Positions 1 through 5,449 of a stretch of 8,611 nucleotides of DNA are shown here, piece after piece; within the stretch, counting starts at the first letter, position 1; the number at the start of each line of letters is the position of its first letter. The position numbers and the translations under genes were made by a program. The notes under the pieces are model-generated. The model made no database searches. It saw only the letters and a list, made by a program, of their open reading frames with translations, and was not told where the DNA came from. Source of the stretch: Candidatus Woesearchaeota archaeon (GTDB lineage: Archaea > Nanobdellota > Nanobdellia > Woesearchaeales > GW2011-AR4); contig JASMFO010000028.1 in NCBI GenBank assembly GCA_030751755.1, forward strand, positions 1-8,611, given 5' to 3'.

Positions 1-579
1 CTGCATTTATCATCAGTCGCATTCAAAAAAATAAAATCCAAAGTAAAAAAGCAAAAACCTGATTTGTTAGTTTGTGCAGGAGATGTTTCTATTTTTGAGC
101 AGGGTCTTAATTTTATTCTGAATAAATTAAATAAGCTAAAGAAAAAAACATTGATGCTTCATGGAAATCATGAGACAGACAAGGTCCTGAGAAAATTATG
201 CAAAAAATACAAAAATATAATTTTTGTCCATAAAAAACAATACAGGCAGGGTAACCACATCTTTTTAGGTTATGGCGGCGGAGGATTTTCATTGACAGAG
301 CCAGATTTCTACAAAACAGGAAAAAAATTTCAAAAAATAATAAAAAATAACAAAAACAAAAAAATAATCTTTATAACGCATGCAGCACCCTACAGAACAA
401 AGCTTGATTTAATTGTAGGAAGCCATTGCGGAAACAAGACATTAAAACACTTCATTATTAAAAATAAAATAGATTTGTATATATGCGGGCATCTGCATGA
501 AAACTTTGGCAAAAAAGATAAGATAAAAGGAACAGAAATAATCAATCCCGGGCCTTATGGGAAGATAATAAAAATTTAA
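1..579 (+). CDS. Metallophosphoesterase (calcineurin-like), 5'-truncated
   Basis: The frame is open from the first base of the window, so the true start lies upstream. The visible part is 192 codons. Calcineurin-like phosphoesterases bind two metal ions and cleave phosphomonoester or phosphodiester bonds. The motifs appear in order: a Leu-His-Leu at the window edge that fits the end of the D-x-H motif, CAGD (nt 76-87), HGNHE (nt 160-174), a THAAP segment (nt 376-390) and CGHLHE (nt 484-501), with a final NPGPYG loop typical of the family. The compact single-domain layout resembles YfcE/MJ0936-like or Rv0805-like proteins, but the substrate cannot be read from the sequence. It converges on the minus-strand taw1 gene, with a gap of about 97 bp. 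A second phosphoesterase of the same superfamily lies at 7675-8229. The family call is secure and the function is open. Confidence 0.88.
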   Translation: MHLSSVAFKKIKSKVKKQKPDLLVCAGDVSIFEQGLNFILNKLNKLKKKTLMLHGNHETDKVLRKLCKKYKNIIFVHKKQYRQGNHIFLGYGGGGFSLTEPDFYKTGKKFQKIIKNNKNKKIIFITHAAPYRTKLDLIVGSHCGNKTLKHFIIKNKIDLYICGHLHENFGKKDKIKGTEIINPGPYGKIIKI

Positions 580-601
580 ATAAAATATTTCAAAAAAGTA
601 C

Positions 602-655
602 GATTCTTATTCAACCCTTCAAATCGAAACCCAACCATCCTAAAATGTAAGAATC
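602..655. repeat. 8-bp inverted repeat between convergent genes
   Basis: GATTCTTA at 602-609 is the exact reverse complement of TAAGAATC at 648-655, with a 38-nt loop. It lies between the stops of the phosphoesterase and taw1, where a bidirectional 3'-end structure would be expected. No oligo-T run follows on either strand, so a terminator role is only possible. In an AT-rich region an 8-bp match could also be chance. Confidence 0.35.
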
Positions 656-676
656 AGGTTTAATATTTAAAACTTT

Positions 677-1645
677 TTACAAACCTTCAAAATTCATTTT
701 TCTATCTTTGAAATCATCTCTTGCCAATAATGCTACTCTGCTCTCTTTTTTAGAATCAATAAGTTTATAGGACGAATTTTGCTGTATTTTCTTTGCAAAT
801 TCTAATACTTCGTCATTATAAGGCATGTTATGAACTTGTAATCTTTCTTGAGCATGGCCTATGAAACTAAAACCCTTACACTCAACAAACATTGGCTTAT
901 ATTTTTCAATTAATCTAGCATAACCTTCTGGATCAACAAAATTATAATTTTTTACTAGAGTAAGCCTTACTACATTTCTTTTGAATTTATGCATAATCGA
1001 CAAGCTTTTATGTAATTTTTCCCACGCGTCTTTAGATATTGGATTAGCTGTTTTTTGGTAAATTTCTTTATTCGGGCCATAAACACTTATGTAAAGTTGG
1101 GTAGGTTGATGAGCAATTAATTTTTCAACCATAAATGGTATAGTGCCGTTAGTAACCAAAAAAGCGGTCATTCCTTTTTCCTTGATAAAATCAATCATCT
1201 CAGGAAGCTTTGGATACATTGTTGGCTCTCCTGTCAAAGAAATAGCAAAATGCAATGGTTTTCCCATTTCCTTAACTTTTTCAGCTATAGCCTCAGAATT
1301 TCCTTTAAAGCCTTGTAATAGTTCTATATGGGCCTTAATACAACCCTCAACAATATCTTTAGGATCATCCACAGGGCCCTGCCATTTTGGCCATACATAC
1401 TCTATATCTCTCCAACAAAAAACGCACCTATGGTCGCAAAAGAAAGTAGGAGACATTTGAACACATCTCCAGCTTTCAATACCATAAAAAGTATTCTTGT
1501 AACAAACATCTTTGCCAGTAATAGCTTTTTTACAATATTCACAAATCTTAACCGCAGAATGATTTCCAACTAGCCTGTAGCCCTCGCTGTATCTTTGTTT
1601 ATTCTTAAGGTCTTTTTGTTCTACAACATTTAGTGCAATTGGCAT
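677..1645 (-). CDS. taw1: S-adenosyl-L-methionine-dependent tRNA 4-demethylwyosine synthase (Taw1)
   Basis: A radical SAM enzyme that condenses pyruvate with N1-methylguanosine-37 of tRNA-Phe to form the tricyclic base 4-demethylwyosine. From the ATG at 1645 it has 322 codons. The radical SAM cluster motif C-x3-C-x2-C is at C70, C74 and C77 (CDHRCVFC). C35, C48 and C61 are each 13 residues apart, the same spacing as the second [4Fe-4S] cluster ligands known in archaeal Taw1 (C26, C39, C52 in the Pyrococcus enzyme). C38 is an extra cysteine. The SAM-binding GEP motif is in SLTGEPTMYP, near residue 140. A TTG four codons upstream (1657) is also in frame, but the ATG fits better: a TATA-like box at 1669-1676 is centred about 27 nt upstream, giving a leaderless start. 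It is divergent from the gene at 1698 and shares that box. Confidence 0.95.
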   Translation of the reverse strand: MPIALNVVEQKDLKNKQRYSEGYRLVGNHSAVKICEYCKKAITGKDVCYKNTFYGIESWRCVQMSPTFFCDHRCVFCWRDIEYVWPKWQGPVDDPKDIVEGCIKAHIELLQGFKGNSEAIAEKVKEMGKPLHFAISLTGEPTMYPKLPEMIDFIKEKGMTAFLVTNGTIPFMVEKLIAHQPTQLYISVYGPNKEIYQKTANPISKDAWEKLHKSLSIMHKFKRNVVRLTLVKNYNFVDPEGYARLIEKYKPMFVECKGFSFIGHAQERLQVHNMPYNDEVLEFAKKIQQNSSYKLIDSKKESRVALLARDDFKDRKMNFEGL

Positions 1646-1666
1646 GCAATAGAGCAATATACAAAC

Positions 1667-1681
1667 ATATTTAAATTTATA
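1667..1681. promoter_or_regulatory. Shared bidirectional TATA-like box between taw1 and the 1698 gene
   Basis: ATTTAAAT (1669-1676) is a perfect 8-bp palindrome inside an AT-rich stretch. Its centre (1672.5) is about 27 nt from the taw1 ATG at 1645 and about 25 nt from the divergent ATG at 1698. Both fit the archaeal TATA-to-start distance for leaderless mRNAs. One symmetric box could therefore load TBP for either gene. AT-rich DNA makes chance matches possible. Confidence 0.55.
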
Positions 1682-1697
1682 CCATAATCAGAAAAAT

Positions 1698-2201
1698 ATG
1701 GAATTAGATCTATCATTAGAAAAACTAAAAAAAAGCAAAGAATTCAAGGAAGGAATCAGTGAAAATAAAAACGCCTTTTTTTCTTATGCATTCAAAATGA
1801 TTGAGGCCAATAAGGATGCTCCCTGGCAGCTGGGATTTTACAATAAATCAACAGACAAAGTACTAACTTTTATTGTTGATGACAATTTTATACAAATGCA
1901 ACAAGAAGAAGAAATATTCAAAAAACCAGATATGGAGGTAAAACCAATAGAAATAGAAAAAGCAAAACTTATGTTTGAAAAAATATTGAAAAAAGCAGAA
2001 GAATTCCAGAAGAAAAAATATCCCAAGGAGTTAGTAAGTAAAACAATAACAATATTGCAGAACCTGGAGCAATTTGGAACTGTATGGAATATAACCTTTG
2101 TGATGCACTCATTCAGGACATTAAATATGAAAATAAACCCCGAAAGTGGAGAGATATTGCACCATAATTTAGAATCTTTAATGGATTTTGTTAAAGAATA
2201 A
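1698..2201 (+). CDS. Hypothetical protein with PepSY-like C-terminal region
   Basis: The product is 167 residues, soluble, with no signal peptide or membrane segment. The N-terminal 40 residues are charged and helical. WQLGFYNKSTDKVLTFIVDD (43-62) reads as a beta hairpin. A helix follows (about 85-108, rich in Lys and Glu), and then a segment WNITFVMHSF...NMKINPESGEILHHNLESL (130-161). The pattern 'W-x-hydrophobic-x-F ... I-x-P-E-S-G-E-I-L' resembles the strand-turn-strand end of PepSY-like domains, where a D/P-x-x-T/S-G-E turn is typical. Proteins of this shape are common as unnamed families in DPANN-type archaea (from memory, not searched). The ATG at 1698 is supported by the TATA-like box about 25 nt upstream. 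No function is assigned. Confidence 0.8.
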   Translation: MELDLSLEKLKKSKEFKEGISENKNAFFSYAFKMIEANKDAPWQLGFYNKSTDKVLTFIVDDNFIQMQQEEEIFKKPDMEVKPIEIEKAKLMFEKILKKAEEFQKKKYPKELVSKTITILQNLEQFGTVWNITFVMHSFRTLNMKINPESGEILHHNLESLMDFVKE

Positions 2202-2250
2202 TTTACATAAAATAAATAATTTTTCAAACTATAGTTTCAAATTCAACATT

Positions 2251-2260
2251 CTTTAAATAT
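2251..2260 (+). promoter_or_regulatory. TATA-like box upstream of dut
   Basis: CTTTAAATAT, centred near 2256, predicts a start of transcription near 2282. That is about 9 nt before the dut ATG at 2291, so the leader would be very short. No Shine-Dalgarno is present between the box and the ATG. Confidence 0.5.
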
Positions 2261-2290
2261 AAGCTTACTAATGGAAATTTTATCTCTAAA

Positions 2291-2722
2291 ATGGCTATTA
2301 CAATAAAGATGCAAAAGATTTCTGATATTCCCACGCCAAACTATGCCCACAAAGGAGATTCTGGAGTTGATCTTTACGCTGCTGAAGAACATACCTTGGG
2401 ACCAATGGAGCGCAAACTAATACCGACTGGGCTAAAGATGGAAATTCCTCATGGCTATGAAGGACAGGTAAGGCCTAAAAGTGGCTTAGCCCTAAACCAT
2501 GGAATAAGCCATGCTAACGCCGTTGGAACAATAGACAGTAGCTACAGAGGAGAAATAAAAGTACCCTTAATCAATCTTAGCGATAAGCCGTATAAAGTTG
2601 AGAAAGGAAAGAAAATAGGTCAAATCATATTTGCAAAAATCGAGGAAGTTCTATTTAAAGAAACTGAAGAGCTAAGCAATACAACAAGAAATGAAGATGG
2701 TTTTGGGAGTACAGGTCTTTAA
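2291..2722 (+). CDS. dut: Deoxyuridine 5'-triphosphate nucleotidohydrolase (trimeric dUTPase)
   Basis: Hydrolyses dUTP to dUMP and pyrophosphate, which keeps uracil out of DNA and feeds dTMP synthesis. At 143 residues it has the usual length of the homotrimeric family. All five motifs are present in order: motif 1 DSGVDLYA (23-30), motif 2 RPKSGLA (61-67), motif 3 GTIDSSYRGEIKV (79-91) with the catalytic Asp at 82, motif 4 GKKIGQIIF (106-114), and the flexible C-terminal motif 5 R-N-E-D-GFGSTG (133-142) that closes over the substrate. Motif 4 has Gly where Ala is more usual. The enzyme looks intact. A 30-codon ORF follows after 13 nt and is probably co-transcribed. The neighbouring minus-strand tmk acts later in the same dTTP route. 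Confidence 0.97.
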   Translation: MAITIKMQKISDIPTPNYAHKGDSGVDLYAAEEHTLGPMERKLIPTGLKMEIPHGYEGQVRPKSGLALNHGISHANAVGTIDSSYRGEIKVPLINLSDKPYKVEKGKKIGQIIFAKIEEVLFKETEELSNTTRNEDGFGSTGL

Positions 2723-2724
2723 AA

Positions 2725-2730
2725 GAGGTG
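2725..2730 (+). promoter_or_regulatory. Strong Shine-Dalgarno for the 30-codon ORF
   Basis: GAGGTG lies 5 nt before the ATG at 2736 and matches the complement of the conserved archaeal 16S 3' end (AUCACCUCCU). Most genes here show no Shine-Dalgarno, so this one argues that the small downstream ORF is translated as the second cistron after dut. Confidence 0.65.
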
Positions 2731-2735
2731 GAAAA

Positions 2736-2828
2736 ATGCCAGTAAGCTACAAAACAATGCAGAAAAACAAGAAGTTGGATGAATTTGAAGAGAAAAAAGA
2801 AGAGGAAGATGAAGAAGAGCAAAATTGA
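2736..2828 (+). CDS. Small acidic protein, 30 residues, second cistron after dut
   Basis: A complete ORF, ATG to TGA, starting 13 nt after the dut stop and preceded by GAGGTG at a good distance. The product begins MPVSYKTMQKNKKLDEFEE and ends in an almost purely acidic tail (EEKKEEEDEEEQN). It therefore has a basic N-terminal third and a strongly negative C-terminal half, is probably unstructured or a single helix, and has no membrane segment. I do not recognise a family. Its stop lies 10 bp from the convergent tmk stop, so it fills the only space available. The site match and tight spacing support translation. The short length and low complexity of the tail argue for caution. Confidence 0.6.
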   Translation: MPVSYKTMQKNKKLDEFEEKKEEEDEEEQN

Positions 2829-2838
2829 TTGTTTTACT

Positions 2839-3456
2839 TTAAAGCAGTTTATCGACTTCTTCTTTTATCACATTAAAAACCATATCTTTATCTTTTGAAG
2901 CATCTATAATTTTAATATTGTCTGTCAAAAATTCGGGAAGTTCCAGGAAATTCTCTCTTAGCCTGCTCATAAATTCAAACTGTTCAAACTTTTCTTTTTC
3001 TCTGCCTTTTATTCTTTCCAGTGCAATTTCCGGCTTTATATCCAATATAAACACAATATCCGGACTCAAAAATTCTTTGCTTAGCTCAATTAGCATTTTT
3101 ATGTCTAAGCCCTGAGTTGCTTGGAAAGCAATGGTTGAGTAATAATACCTGTCACATATTATTATATTGGTGTCATGCCCATTTGATTTGTTTAAAAACG
3201 GAATAATTGTATTTTTTAAGTGCTCTTCCCTGTCTTTCATGAACAGCCCAAGCAGCTTCTGACTATTTATATTGGGGTCTTTTTCCCTTGCTAAAATACC
3301 CCTTATTTCTTTTCCATACTTTCCGTTTGTAGGCTCCCTAGTCATTAAAACATCAGACTTATTGTTTTTTGAAAGATAATCATGCAAAATCTTTACCATC
3401 TCACTCTTTCCAGAACCATCCAGCCCATCCAGAACAATAAAAACACCCTTGACCAT
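2839..3456 (-). CDS. tmk: Thymidylate kinase (dTMP kinase)
   Basis: Phosphorylates dTMP to dTDP with ATP in dTTP synthesis. The 205 residues match the family length. The P-loop is GLDGSGKS (11-18). The dTMP-binding TREPT is at 39-43, followed by a Gly-rich loop. The DRYYYSTIAFQ segment (102-112) carries the DR(Y/H) signature. A LID-like basic segment, ERIKGREKEK, is at about 147-156. The gene is complete and looks functional. The ATG at 3456 has no Shine-Dalgarno, but a TATA-like box lies about 27 nt upstream (centre near 3484), which fits a leaderless start. Its 3' end converges on the dut/mini-ORF unit with only 10 bp between stops, so the two transcripts probably overlap at their ends. Confidence 0.96.
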   Translation of the reverse strand: MVKGVFIVLDGLDGSGKSEMVKILHDYLSKNNKSDVLMTREPTNGKYGKEIRGILAREKDPNINSQKLLGLFMKDREEHLKNTIIPFLNKSNGHDTNIIICDRYYYSTIAFQATQGLDIKMLIELSKEFLSPDIVFILDIKPEIALERIKGREKEKFEQFEFMSRLRENFLELPEFLTDNIKIIDASKDKDMVFNVIKEEVDKLL

Positions 3457-3477
3457 AAAAATAAGAAAAATGTTGAA

Positions 3478-3490
3478 TTTATTAAATTTA
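3478..3490 (-). promoter_or_regulatory. TATA-like box upstream of tmk
   Basis: On the minus strand this reads TAAATTTAATAAA, centred near 3484, about 27 nt before the tmk ATG at 3456. It lies just outside the left end of the GC-rich repeat element that begins at about 3501, so the element sits directly behind the tmk promoter. Confidence 0.5.
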
Positions 3491-3558
3491 TGGAAAAATA
3501 GAAGTTGGTGCGAAGCCTAATTCGCGCTTGTGCGGAGCCTTAACATGCCTCTCAACTT

Positions 3559-3627
3559 CGCTTCGCTCAGGTTTAACATCACAATCCTGCGGAGCACCGC
3601 CCGCGACGAGCGAAGCGAGTTCGCTCG
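3559..3627. repeat. Overlapping, mutually exclusive inverted repeats
   Basis: CGCTTCGCTC (3559-3568) is the exact reverse complement of GAGCGAAGCG (3608-3617). The same right arm also takes part in a tight hairpin: CGAGCGAA (3607-3614) pairs perfectly with TTCGCTCG (3620-3627) over a 5-nt loop. The two pairings cannot form together on one strand. Confidence 0.6.
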
Positions 3628-3702
3628 CAATTCACGAATTGGCAATTTGTGCACAAGCTGTGACATGCGAGTGAGCTCGTTGCGAACTCGCTCACAATTC
3701 AC
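3617..3702. repeat. Pair of 19-nt direct repeats
   Basis: The segments at 3617-3635 and 3684-3702 match at 16 of 19 positions (consensus GARYTCGCTCRCAATTCAC) and start 67 nt apart. The right copy runs into the terminal inverted repeat of the GC-rich element. A palindrome, TTGTGCACAA (3647-3656), and a near-palindrome, CAATTCACGAATTG (3628-3641), lie between or within the copies. Confidence 0.65.
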
Positions 3703-3735
3703 ACCAACCTTGGAAAATAATAAGAATTAAAATAA

Positions 3736-4845
3736 CTACTTCCCAAATTTCTCTGCACTTTTCCTCTCATAATATAAATCCTTAATATCTTGGTAGACTT
3801 TTGCTTTCTTTTTTGGCTCTATCTCATTGTACATCTTCATTATCTCAATGTAAACTCTCTTGGCTCTATCGAACTTAAAGTCCATTAATGCTAACCTTGC
3901 TTTGTGCATCTTTTCCTCTATTTCCCCAATATAATCTATTTTATCATAGGTTCTTGGCATTACCTCGGGAGTTCCTATTTTGTCCTCTACACACTCTTTT
4001 TTCTTGAACAACTCTTTTATAATAGAAGGCGCCTTCCCCTTCATTCCACTGATTGCTTTTTGTATCTCATCCTCTTCTTTTATAACTTCTTCAGTCTTTG
4101 ATGTTTTCTTCCCAAATTTCTCTGTCTTCAGGGATATAAGCTCTGGTATCTCCAGTTTGGCTTTTTCCTCTTTTACTGGTTTTGGCGTTATTTTTTCTAT
4201 CTCTTCCAGTTCTTTAGCCAGGTCATATTCATCTTTTTTCTTTCCAAAAATCTTTCCAAAAAAGGTATTCTTCGGTTTTTCTTCTTCTTTATGTATCACT
4301 TCATGCTCTTTTACTTTCTTAAGCTTAAGTTCCTTTTGCTGTCTTTTTTCTATTTCTTTTCTTTCTTTCTCTTGCTTTTTCCCCTGAAGCTCAAGCGCTT
4401 TCTCTCCTTGTCTCCTTATTCTTCCAATTTCTCTTGCTTTTTTCTCTTCTAATTTTCTTGTTCTTTCAAATTCTTTCCTTTTAGCCATCTCTCTGCTCTT
4501 TATGTATTCACGTTTCTGCTTTACAAGCACTTTTTTCTCTTGTTCTGTCTTAACTAAACCCTTGCTATGAAAGAAATCAAAGACTTTCTTCTTTTTTCTT
4601 TTCTTATTTTCTTCACTTAACTTTTCTTTTCTGCGTTTTTCAGCCAGCTTTTCTTTCTCTTCCCTTCTCCTCTGAAGCTCAAGCTCTTTCTCTTTTTGCT
4701 TCCTTACCTTCTGGACTTCTTTTGCTTCCTTATATTCCGTTCCTATCTCAGGAAACGGTGGTGGCGGAGGTAAAATATCTAGGTCACCACTCTTACTGAA
4801 AATACCAGAAATTGTTATGAGATTGAAAATAAGCCTTAATGACAT
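3736..4845 (-). CDS. Highly charged coiled-coil protein with C-terminal helical domain
   Basis: The product is 369 residues. A mildly hydrophobic N-terminus (1-16) is followed by a proline run, LPPPPPFPE (25-33). Residues about 38-90 and 100-190 are dense in Lys, Glu and Arg with heptad-like spacing, which suggests long coiled coil. FDFFHSKGLVKTEQEK (89-104) interrupts the two blocks. A low-complexity linker (190-300) leads to a C-terminal helical region, RLALMDFKFDRAKRVYIEIMKMYNEI... (317-342), ending YQDIKDLYYERKSAEKF. That tail has aromatic and aliphatic spacing like a short TPR-type helical hairpin, and similar tails recur in DPANN proteins of unknown role (recollection, not searched). 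A start at 4845 is supported by GGGGTG 4 nt upstream and a TATA-like box near 4885. It could be a scaffold or cell-surface/cytoskeletal partner, but no function is assigned. Confidence 0.8.
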   Translation of the reverse strand: MSLRLIFNLITISGIFSKSGDLDILPPPPPFPEIGTEYKEAKEVQKVRKQKEKELELQRRREEKEKLAEKRRKEKLSEENKKRKKKKVFDFFHSKGLVKTEQEKKVLVKQKREYIKSREMAKRKEFERTRKLEEKKAREIGRIRRQGEKALELQGKKQEKERKEIEKRQQKELKLKKVKEHEVIHKEEEKPKNTFFGKIFGKKKDEYDLAKELEEIEKITPKPVKEEKAKLEIPELISLKTEKFGKKTSKTEEVIKEEDEIQKAISGMKGKAPSIIKELFKKKECVEDKIGTPEVMPRTYDKIDYIGEIEEKMHKARLALMDFKFDRAKRVYIEIMKMYNEIEPKKKAKVYQDIKDLYYERKSAEKFGK

Positions 4846-4849
4846 CTAG

Positions 4850-4889
4850 CACCCCTTTTTAACTAGTATTTCAAAGATTATATTTAAAT
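4850..4889 (-). promoter_or_regulatory. TATA-like box and ribosome site of the coiled-coil gene
   Basis: On the minus strand ATTTAAATA (4881-4889) is centred about 40 nt before the ATG at 4845, which predicts a leader of about 14 nt. That leader contains GGGGTG (4850-4855), 4 nt from the ATG, a partial match to the archaeal Shine-Dalgarno. This unit supports the start chosen for the gene, whose N-terminus is not conserved enough to decide it. Confidence 0.5.
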
Positions 4890-5055
4890 GTTCACATTAG
4901 GGATTGAAGTATATACAGCACCTACAAATAATAACGGACATAAATTGTTAGAAGAAAATAGATACGATATTCTAATGACAGACCTAAATCAAACTCCACA
5001 AGGGAGCACTATTAAAGAAGTGCCAACGTATCAAACACCAACTTCTCAATCATAA
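4888..5055 (+). CDS. Possible small ORF, 55 residues, between two minus-strand genes
   Basis: An ATG directly preceded by an in-frame stop opens a 55-codon frame ending in TAA, overlapping the last 10 bp of the minus-strand tfs gene. The product starts MFTLGIEVYTAPTNNNGHKL and ends in a Thr/Pro/Gln/Ser-rich tail. It has no cysteines, signal peptide or membrane segment. It is the only frame I found that accounts for the roughly 200-bp gap between the coiled-coil gene and tfs. Against it: no Shine-Dalgarno, only a weak AT-rich stretch where a TATA box should be, and its start lies inside the promoter of the opposite-strand gene. I recognise no family. It is worth listing, but it may be non-coding. 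Confidence 0.3.
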   Translation: MFTLGIEVYTAPTNNNGHKLLEENRYDILMTDLNQTPQGSTIKEVPTYQTPTSQS

Positions 5056-5360
5056 TCTCTCCAGGTATATTCGCATTTCTCGCACTTCAAGAATTTAGTT
5101 TCCGGTTCGTCACCTGCACGAGTCTGTACGGTCCAGAAAAAAGCAGAGTCATGCCCGCATTTCTCGCATTTGGCCTTAGTCTTTGGAAGTATATTTATCT
5201 TTTTCTCTATGACCTCTACCTCCTTGTCTTTTTTAGCTACAGTCTCTGTCAGCTTAGTGAGCTCTACATTGCTGCTTTTATAGCCGCAGCTGCATACAAG
5301 TATTTTCTTGCTGCCCTCCTTTTTAGGCAACAACACAGAACCGCATTTCGGACAAAACAT
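5046..5360 (-). CDS. tfs: Transcription factor S (RNA polymerase cleavage factor, TFIIS/RPB9-like)
   Basis: This factor rescues backtracked archaeal RNA polymerase by stimulating cleavage of the 3' end of the transcript. The 104 residues match the family. The N-terminal zinc ribbon uses C3-P-K-C6 and C23-S-C25. A charged linker (30-60) joins the C-terminal ribbon: C65-E-K-C68 and C93-E-K-C96. The hairpin between them holds QTRAGDEPETKF (79-90), including the acidic pair D84-E85 that reaches into the polymerase active site in TFIIS. The C-terminal W-R-D-Y ending is typical. Presence of the DE pair favours a true cleavage factor over a subunit that has lost activity. The first ribbon has C-x-C rather than C-x2-C in its second half. 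The ATG at 5360 has a TATA-like box about 26 nt upstream and no Shine-Dalgarno. Confidence 0.95.
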   Translation of the reverse strand: MFCPKCGSVLLPKKEGSKKILVCSCGYKSSNVELTKLTETVAKKDKEVEVIEKKINILPKTKAKCEKCGHDSAFFWTVQTRAGDEPETKFLKCEKCEYTWRDYD

Positions 5361-5379
5361 TTTATTGACTTTTTAAGTG

Positions 5380-5389
5380 CTTATATAAT
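5380..5389 (-). promoter_or_regulatory. TATA-like box upstream of tfs
   Basis: On the minus strand this reads ATTATATAAG, centred near 5384.5, about 26 nt before the tfs ATG at 5360. It is one of the best TATA-like matches in the window and fits a leaderless transcript. Confidence 0.6.
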
Positions 5390-5449
5390 AATTTTTGTAT
5401 TTCTCCTATACCAAATCCATTGGCTTCAGTATATCAACAAACCATGCCT

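Larger units (their letters stand above)
3501..3710. mobile_element. GC-rich inverted-repeat element (MITE-like, putative)
   Basis: About 210 bp of intergenic DNA with 113 G+C by hand count (about 54%), inside clearly AT-rich surroundings. The ends form an imperfect terminal inverted repeat: AAGTTGGTGCGAA (3502-3514) against TTCACACCAACCT (3698-3710), 11 of 13 positions pairing. The flanks carry a near-repeat, TGGAAAAATA (3491-3500) and TGGAAAATAA (3711-3720), which could be an imperfect target-site duplication. Inside are several hairpins, repeated words such as TGCGAAGCC / TGCGGAGCC, and a 19-nt direct repeat. Both strands are free of stops for about 60 codons, as expected of GC-rich repeats, and neither reading resembles a protein. 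There is no transposase. It could instead be a structured non-coding RNA or an interspersed palindromic repeat. It separates tmk from the coiled-coil gene. Confidence 0.5.

Noticed and set aside
603..631. Stretch ending in CGAAAC that resembles a single archaeal CRISPR repeat
   Set aside because: There is only one copy in the window and no spacing pattern, and the ending is short enough to be chance.
1143..1573. Plus-strand open frames opposite taw1
   Set aside because: The minus-strand reading has all the Taw1 cysteine motifs. The plus-strand products show no family pattern.
1646..1657. TTG start of taw1 four codons upstream
   Set aside because: The ATG at 1645 matches the TATA-to-start distance, and the TTG start would lie on DNA expected to be upstream of the transcript.
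3617..3702. Two similar 19-nt repeats read as a mini CRISPR array
   Set aside because: Only two imperfect copies, embedded in a larger inverted-repeat element, with no third repeat, leader or cas genes in the window.
3501..3710. GC-rich island as RNase P RNA, SRP RNA or a tRNA
   Set aside because: A GC-rich island in an AT-rich archaeon often is a stable RNA, but I could not find the conserved RNase P core words (GAGGAAAGUC, ACAGAAA), an SRP helix 8 pattern or a tRNA T-loop.
3517..3730. Overlapping open frames of about 61 and 66 codons on opposite strands in the GC-rich element
   Set aside because: Both frames arise from the same repeated, stop-poor GC-rich words. Neither has a promoter, ribosome site or recognisable protein pattern.
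3980..4387. Plus-strand open frame of 135 codons opposite the coiled-coil gene
   Set aside because: It is the antisense shadow of Lys/Glu-rich codons, giving a Ser/Phe-rich product with no start signals.
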